A DNA stretch of 8,966 nucleotides from an uncultured Flavobacteriales bacterium (GTDB taxonomy: Bacteria > Bacteroidota > Bacteroidia > Flavobacteriales > Crocinitomicaceae). Location of the stretch: contig CAMLET010000106.1 in the NCBI GenBank assembly GCA_946479125.1, forward strand, positions 1-8,966, in the 5' to 3' direction. Shown one piece after another: positions 5,390-8,966 of this stretch (positions are counted from its first letter, which is position 1; each line of letters begins with the position of its first letter). The position numbers were made by a program, and so were the translations under genes. The notes under the pieces were generated by a model that worked only from the letters and a program-made list of their open reading frames with translations, did no database searches and had not been told where the DNA came from.

Positions 5390-6906
5390 AAAAGGAAATG
5401 AATTCCAATCTCAGGTGTAAGATAAGATCTTGATGTTTTGATATTCGGATATTCCATTGGTGGCTTCACATAATATCCAGCATTTAATCCCATACTGAAC
5501 ATCCAGCTATTCCATTTGTAAGTGGCATGAACGCGACCTGAAATAATAAGACTATTTCTATTCGTTAGAATTTCGGATGATGATAACGGACCATTTTTCG
5601 GGGTTACTTTTGTCATTCGGTAAGTTGCACCAGCGTTTATTAGAACTCCCCAGTTGTTCCCCAAATCAAATTGTTTGGTGATGTAAAGCGGAATAATAAT
5701 GCTTGATAACGTAATGTTGTCTTGTGATGGACCGTTCAACGTATCTGTTTGATAAATATCAACGTATTCATATCCAGTAATGGAATCTGGAAAGTTTGGT
5801 TCCCCATATTGGGGAATTGTATCCGTATAAACATAGATAGAATCAAACTGGTAGGTATTGTATTGATCTTCTGTTTTATGATAAGTGATACCGGAAGTTA
5901 AACCATAACCTGAGAAAATTGTTCGGTTGATTTCAGCAGAATATCTGAAACCAGGTTTCGTTTTCAGGGTTGCATCATCTTTATTTTCACTTCTCGAAAG
6001 ATCAAATTGTGGTCCCACGTAAACAGAAGCGTACCAGTTTTTATCTGTGTCATTCGGTTTGGGTTTACCGCCGTTACCGTTTGACGCTGCTGGAAGTGAA
6101 GGCTTGTCACTTGAATCGTCTGACGCTTTGTTTTGGGTAACAGTATTAGCTGCAGTGGTGCTATCTGATTTTGGATTTTTGTCATCTGCAATTCCATCAG
6201 CTAATGGTCCTGTTCCTTCACCATAATTTTCAGTAGGATTAATTTCAGGATCATTACCGCTCATGTCATTCGAAGAAGGAGCGGTCAAGCTATTTTTCTG
6301 CTTCTGCTTTGAATTGGCTTTATTCCGCTGATTCTTTTTCGTGTTGGTCGGTTTAGTTCCGTTTTTGTGTTTGCTGTTTGCTTGCGTCTTACCTTTTTTG
6401 TTTGTTTTCGAAGTAAGAGATCTTGTTTTCGTTGACGAAGACTTTTTCGTTATGAGAGTTTTTCCTGATGACTTTTGTTGCTTTACTGATTCGCTTTGGG
6501 CGGACGAAGTATGAACTTTACTTTCATTCTTAGAATCAGAGCTTAGTAGTTTCTTATTCCTTTTAACTTCTGTTTTTCCTGTTCTCTGATGTGAGTCGAG
6601 CACTGTAACTCTTGAATCGTTTTGTGAATCCATTGAATTAGTTGCGTTCGAATGATCATTACTGGAATTATTCATTGAGATGGAGTTGTTTGGATGCTTC
6701 TCCGTTTCAATTTTAGAATTAGAAGTAAAGTAGTAAGCAAATGGAATGATCGCCAGCAATATTGCTACAACCGGCAACCACCACATTCCACGACCTCTTT
6801 TATGAATGGCTTTATCCACCGCTGCTTTAACCGAAGCGGGAGGAGTAATTTCAAAGTCATTGAAAGACTCCTTGAAAAGATCTTCTATGTTTTTCAAGTC
6901 TTTCAT
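5386..6906 (-). CDS. Dual-membrane-spanning anti-sigma-like protein with C-terminal outer-membrane barrel
   Basis: A 506-residue protein in four parts. Residues 1-40 are a short cytoplasmic segment with FNDFEITPPASVKAAVDKAI, the pattern seen at the N-terminus of Bacteroidota anti-sigma-like proteins. Residues 42-60 are a single membrane helix (WWLPVVAILLAIIPFAYYF). Residues 61-289 are a long low-complexity linker rich in Ser, Asn, Lys, Thr and Asp, strongly basic in its middle (about 145-205) and acidic toward its end. Residues 290-506 form an outer-membrane beta-barrel domain with amphipathic strands (WYASVYVGPQF, WMFSMGLNAGYYV) and a terminal Phe. This order fits the dual-membrane-spanning anti-sigma (Dma) family known from Bacteroides thetaiotaomicron, in which one chain crosses both membranes. 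Its ATG overlaps the sigma stop as ATGA, which supports a sigma/anti-sigma pair. Anti-sigma activity is inferred. The 3' end shares CTAG with the xerD stop. Confidence 0.88.
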   Translation of the reverse strand: MKDLKNIEDLFKESFNDFEITPPASVKAAVDKAIHKRGRGMWWLPVVAILLAIIPFAYYFTSNSKIETEKHPNNSISMNNSSNDHSNATNSMDSQNDSRVTVLDSHQRTGKTEVKRNKKLLSSDSKNESKVHTSSAQSESVKQQKSSGKTLITKKSSSTKTRSLTSKTNKKGKTQANSKHKNGTKPTNTKKNQRNKANSKQKQKNSLTAPSSNDMSGNDPEINPTENYGEGTGPLADGIADDKNPKSDSTTAANTVTQNKASDDSSDKPSLPAASNGNGGKPKPNDTDKNWYASVYVGPQFDLSRSENKDDATLKTKPGFRYSAEINRTIFSGYGLTSGITYHKTEDQYNTYQFDSIYVYTDTIPQYGEPNFPDSITGYEYVDIYQTDTLNGPSQDNITLSSIIIPLYITKQFDLGNNWGVLINAGATYRMTKVTPKNGPLSSSEILTNRNSLIISGRVHATYKWNSWMFSMGLNAGYYVKPPMEYPNIKTSRSYLTPEIGIHFLF

Positions 6907-7454
6907 GCTATTTCAGATTTAATGTTCACCTCTGCAACCCATTGCTGGATTTGCTTTTTGGCTTTAAAAAATTGGGTTTTACTGGTGTTTTCGGAAATGC
7001 CCAAGTATTCGGCAATTTCCTTGTGTGTCAAGTTTTCCAGAACGAACAAGTTAAAAACCGTTCTATATCCATCGGGAAGCTTGTTCAAGAACATCAGCAG
7101 CATTTTTTTTAGCGTTTCCTGATCGTCGAATTCCAGATCATGCTCAACTTGTTCATCAAAATAACTGTCCTCTTCATGCAATTCGAAGCGGTAATTTTTC
7201 TTGATATACGTTAACGCAGTATTGATTACAATGGTTTTTATCCAGGCCGCCAACGGTTTATCTAATGAATATTGATTCGCGTTGTTGTAAATCTTGATAA
7301 AGCTTTCCTGTAAAATGTCCTGAGCATCGTCGGCACATCTGGAATATCGAAGACATATCCCATACATCGCACCTGAAAAGGCGGAGTAAATTTCATCAAA
7401 GGCTTTTTTATCACCTTTTTTGAATTGTATACATATGTCTTCAGAAATTGCCAA
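6903..7454 (-). CDS. ECF RNA polymerase sigma factor
   Basis: A 183-residue sigma-70-family protein of the ECF group. Region 2 spans about 8-85, with CADDAQDILQESFIKIY (40-56) and KPLAAWIKTIVINTALTYIK (66-85). Region 4 spans about 112-175, with LPDGYRTVFNLFVLENLTH leading into the helix-turn-helix HKEIAEYLGISENTSKTQFF. Regions 1.1 and 3 are absent, as expected for ECF sigmas. It directs core polymerase to a set of promoters, probably under control of the barrel protein encoded next, whose ATG overlaps its TGA (6903-6906). The start is TTG at 7454. No in-frame ATG exists near it and an in-frame TGA lies at 7470-7468, just upstream, so a TTG start is the best reading. Only 11 bases separate it from the lipoprotein stop, which points to one operon and possible translational coupling. 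The exact ECF subgroup (ECF21 would fit the partner) is not provable by eye. Confidence 0.95.
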   Translation of the reverse strand: MAISEDICIQFKKGDKKAFDEIYSAFSGAMYGICLRYSRCADDAQDILQESFIKIYNNANQYSLDKPLAAWIKTIVINTALTYIKKNYRFELHEEDSYFDEQVEHDLEFDDQETLKKMLLMFLNKLPDGYRTVFNLFVLENLTHKEIAEYLGISENTSKTQFFKAKKQIQQWVAEVNIKSEIA

Positions 7455-7465
7455 ATATTCGTTGT

Positions 7466-7747
7466 TTAATCAGGTAATGAATCTCCCGGATTACCACCGT
7501 TCCAATCGGTAGAGTCTGAACTTCCACCATTGTCGTTCCAGTCAGTTGAATCGCCACAAGTTGGTCCGTTGTAATCTGTGGAATCACCACAAGTTGGACC
7601 ATTGTAATCTCCATTTCCTGTACTATCAACGTAAGTTGAATCGTTGTCGTTGCACCCGTTTGGTGAAGGATTGTCTTTATTACATGATTGAAGGGTGGTT
7701 GACCATATACAAAGTCCCAAAAGCCCTACTAAAGCTGATTTTTTCAT
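7466..7747 (-). CDS. Small repeat lipoprotein, first gene of the sigma operon
   Basis: A 93-residue predicted lipoprotein. It has a basic MKK start, a hydrophobic core (ALVGLLGLCIW), and a lipobox LQSC with Cys22 as the lipidated residue. The mature 72-residue chain begins CNKDN; a lysine and acidic residue right after the cysteine resemble Bacteroidota surface-export signals. The rest is acidic low complexity with four related units: DYNGPTCGDST (47-57), the same again (58-68), then DWNDNGGSSDST (69-80) and DWNGGNPGDS (81-90). Cys53 and Cys64 could pair, and the Asp/Asn/Gly spacing could bind calcium, but neither is shown. I do not recognise a named family. It is placed 11 bases before the sigma gene behind a plausible promoter. 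It may be a sensor, a ligand of the barrel protein, or a target of the sigma factor. Confidence 0.82.
   Translation of the reverse strand: MKKSALVGLLGLCIWSTTLQSCNKDNPSPNGCNDNDSTYVDSTGNGDYNGPTCGDSTDYNGPTCGDSTDWNDNGGSSDSTDWNGGNPGDSLPD
7478..7609 (-). repeat. In-frame D(Y/W)N repeats within the lipoprotein gene
   Basis: Two 33-bp units encode the identical 11-mer DYNGPTCGDST and differ only at a few bases. Two diverged units starting with DWN follow, of 36 and 30 bp. The near-identity of the first two points to a recent tandem duplication and to possible unit-number variation between strains. Confidence 0.75.
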
Positions 7748-7763
7748 TCTTTAAAAATTAAGT

Positions 7764-7812
7764 TTTGACGAACACTTTGCAAAATGTATTTGACCTAGTT
7801 ACTTATGTCAAA
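7764..7812 (-). promoter_or_regulatory. Promoter and possible operator of the lipoprotein-sigma operon
   Basis: On the minus strand a TTG at 7811-7809 is followed, 20 bases later, by TACATTTTG (7788-7780), close to the Bacteroidota TTTG / TAnnTTTG promoter with one extra base in the -7 box. Transcription would start about 25-30 bases before the lipoprotein ATG. The same stretch holds TTTGAC at 7764-7769 and 7789-7794 (plus strand, 25 bases apart) and GTCAAA at 7807-7812. The last two form a perfect 6-bp dyad with a 12-base centre that frames the spacer between the -33 and -7 elements. This could be a binding site for a regulator or part of an ECF promoter. Confidence 0.45.
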
Positions 7813-7887
7813 AACAAAGGGTTGTCTGAGAATGAAAAAAAAATGCATACCGGTTGAATTCAAATGTAAAAATAGCGGTTCTCAAAT

Positions 7888-7926
7888 AAAAAAAAGGCCA
7901 TCCCGAATAAACAGGACAGCCTTTTT
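7888..7926 (-). terminator. Intrinsic terminator of the T9SS-secreted protein gene
   Basis: On the minus strand, bases 7926-7913 pair with 7904-7891 in a 14-bp stem (eight Watson-Crick pairs at the base, with three G-U wobbles further up). The loop is 8 bases and a run of eight Ts follows (7895-7888). It lies 18 bases beyond the stop codon. The wobbles favour the minus-strand RNA, although A5/T5 at the stem base also gives a T-run on the plus strand. Confidence 0.9.
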
Positions 7927-7943
7927 CTGTTTGTTTAGCTCTA

Positions 7944-8966
7944 TTAGTTTTTAACCAATCGAATAGAAACGATTTGGTTGTTGTATTCTCCTGATAGTAA
8001 ATAAACACCTGTACTTTCACCTTCTAATGAAACCGAGAAGTTTTTTGTATCAACTGTCTGAATTTTTGATTTCACAATTCTTCCGTTCATATCCTGAACA
8101 GTTAAATTCTTCAATTGAGTTAAATCAACTCCATTAACAACAAAAACTCCGGCACTTGGATTTGGCGAAACCGTAATGTTTACGTTTGAAATGTCTTCAA
8201 CACCTAAACACTGATCAACGTTTATTGCATCTGTTGCTGTATTGTCACATCCATTTCCATCTGTGTAAGTGTAAGTGATAGTTGATAAACCAAGTCCAGC
8301 AGTTGCCGGATTAACGCTTCCTGCAGTAACACCATTCCCTGAATACGAACCACCAGCTGGAGAACCACCAGAAAGTGTAATCGCGTTATTGTAAACACAT
8401 AATTCGTCAGTTGCAATTGCTAAAGAAACTGTAGGAAGTGGATTCACAGGGAAAGATTCCGTATCTGTGTTCATACATCCGTTCCCATCTGTGTAAGTGT
8501 AAGTAAGTGTTTGCGTTCCAGCTGAAGGATCAAACATTCCACTAGTAACACCTGTTCCAGTATATGTTCCACCAGCTGGAGATCCACCTGTAAGTGTTAC
8601 GTCAGACGCATCCATACAAACTGCAGTAAATGCATTTTGAGTCACTGTAGGTGCATTATTCACAGTAATTGCAGCTGAGGTAGCATTAGTACATCCGTTT
8701 CCATCTGTGTAAGTATAAATTACTGTTTGTGAACCAGCCATTGGGTCGAAGTTTCCTCCTGAAACACCAGTTCCGCTGTATGTTCCGCCAGCCGGACTTC
8801 CACCTGTCAATGCCAGCATTCCAGAGTTATCACAAACTCCTGAAATTGGGCTATGCGTAACAGTTGGTGCGGTATTCACTGATACTGAAGTTGAAGCAGT
8901 ATTAGAACAGCTATTTCCATCGGTATAAGTGTAAGTCACCGTTTGTGTTCCAGATCTGAAGAGCGT
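7944..8966 (-). CDS. T9SS-secreted protein with Ig-like repeats, C-terminal part
   Basis: The open frame runs off the right end, so the N-terminus is missing. Numbered from the GTG at 8939, the visible part has the end of one repeat (1-24), two 72-residue repeats (25-96 and 97-168), one 76-residue repeat (169-244) and a C-terminal domain (245-331). Each repeat follows PTV...C...LTGGSPAGGTYSGTGV...FDP.AGTQT.TYTYTDGNGC, an Ig-like unit common in large Bacteroidota surface and secreted proteins. Its two conserved cysteines are spaced to form a disulfide. The tail, with VSPNPSAGVFVV (263-274), GVYLL (312-316) and a final VSIRLVKN, is a type A T9SS sorting domain. Such proteins are exported by Sec and then T9SS and anchored or released after the domain is removed. 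Binding target is unknown. Codons upstream of base 8951 on the right are unreliable because they read through probable adapter. Confidence 0.9.
   Translation of the reverse strand, partial: TLFRSGTQTVTYTYTDGNSCSNTASTSVSVNTAPTVTHSPISGVCDNSGMLALTGGSPAGGTYSGTGVSGGNFDPMAGSQTVIYTYTDGNGCTNATSAAITVNNAPTVTQNAFTAVCMDASDVTLTGGSPAGGTYTGTGVTSGMFDPSAGTQTLTYTYTDGNGCMNTDTESFPVNPLPTVSLAIATDELCVYNNAITLSGGSPAGGSYSGNGVTAGSVNPATAGLGLSTITYTYTDGNGCDNTATDAINVDQCLGVEDISNVNITVSPNPSAGVFVVNGVDLTQLKNLTVQDMNGRIVKSKIQTVDTKNFSVSLEGESTGVYLLSGEYNNQIVSIRLVKN
8208..8951 (-). repeat. Tandem Ig-like repeat array (216-228 bp units)
   Basis: Units lie at 8867-8652, 8651-8436 and 8435-8208, plus a partial unit at the right edge. 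They are conserved at the DNA level as well: CCATCTGTGTAAGTGTAAG-like sequence recurs at about 8247, 8488, 8701 and 8918. Such an array is hard to assemble from short reads and probably explains why the sequence stops here. Confidence 0.85.
8952..8966. other. Probable Illumina adapter remnant at the contig end
   Basis: The last 15 bases read AGATCTGAAGAGCGT, which differs at one position (8957) from the start of the Illumina TruSeq adapter AGATCGGAAGAGCGT. Protein similarity to the repeats also breaks exactly here: repeat units read DPSAGTQT or DPMAGSQT, while this edge translates as TLFRSGTQT. I infer an untrimmed adapter rather than genomic DNA. Confidence 0.7.

Noticed and set aside
6694..7122. 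A 142-codon plus-strand frame over the sigma/anti-sigma junction
   Set aside because: Antisense to two clearly coding genes; the translation looks like a frame shadow without a plausible start context.
7478..7609. CRISPR-like direct repeats
   Set aside because: The 33-bp units are in frame, contiguous without spacers, and encode a protein repeat.
7828..7884. TGAGAA/TTCTCA inverted repeat between the two minus-strand operons
   Set aside because: Only six bases per arm with a long spacer; the strong terminator next to it explains the region better.

Overview
The window reads as a piece of a Bacteroidota genome, most likely a marine or freshwater member of the Flavobacteriales (a Fluviicola-like organism would fit, but that is a guess). 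The reasons are the low-GC coding sequence, the absence of Shine-Dalgarno sites, a type IX secretion (T9SS) C-terminal sorting domain with CHU/flavobacterial Ig-like repeats, an ECF sigma gene coupled to an inner-membrane/outer-membrane-barrel protein, and several TAnnTTTG-like promoter boxes. Both ends cut genes. The last 15 bases look like Illumina adapter, so the right end is probably an artefactual contig end.

Layout. (1) 1-133: the C-terminal tip of a sensor histidine kinase (+). (2) 134-370: a gene-free stretch with a nested palindromic element and a short GC-rich palindrome. (3) 371-2116: a tight three-gene + strand operon of a Usp-like protein, a membrane-anchored lipocalin-like protein and a DUF1275 (YoaK-type) membrane protein. 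Two separate hairpins follow it, in the convergent gap before trmD. (4) 2260-2949: trmD (-), whose true start is probably the ATG at 2949. (5) 2965-3067: an AT-rich inverted repeat between divergent genes. (6) 3101-3934: a DUF1304 membrane protein fused to an AT-richer C-terminal domain that I do not recognise. (7) 4047-5389: aroQ (-) and xerD (+), divergent with only two bases between their start codons. (8) 7747 to 5386 on the minus strand: a three-gene regulatory operon of a small repeat lipoprotein, an ECF sigma factor and a 506-residue protein with one inner-membrane segment, a long disordered linker and a C-terminal outer-membrane beta-barrel. (9) 7944-8966: the C-terminal part of a T9SS-secreted repeat protein (-) with a strong intrinsic terminator behind it.

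How the genes work together. The housekeeping genes are trmD (tRNA m1G37 methylation), aroQ (shikimate pathway) and xerD (chromosome dimer resolution). The part most likely to be a little-known system is 5386-7812. The sigma and barrel genes have the architecture of the dual-membrane-spanning anti-sigma factors (Dma) with partner ECF sigma factors (Das) described in Bacteroides thetaiotaomicron. In that arrangement one polypeptide could carry a signal from the cell surface to a cytoplasmic sigma factor. Here an upstream lipoprotein gene with D(Y/W)N repeats is added, and a promoter region carries three TTTGAC/GTCAAA motifs. The role of the lipoprotein, and autoregulation, are inferences.
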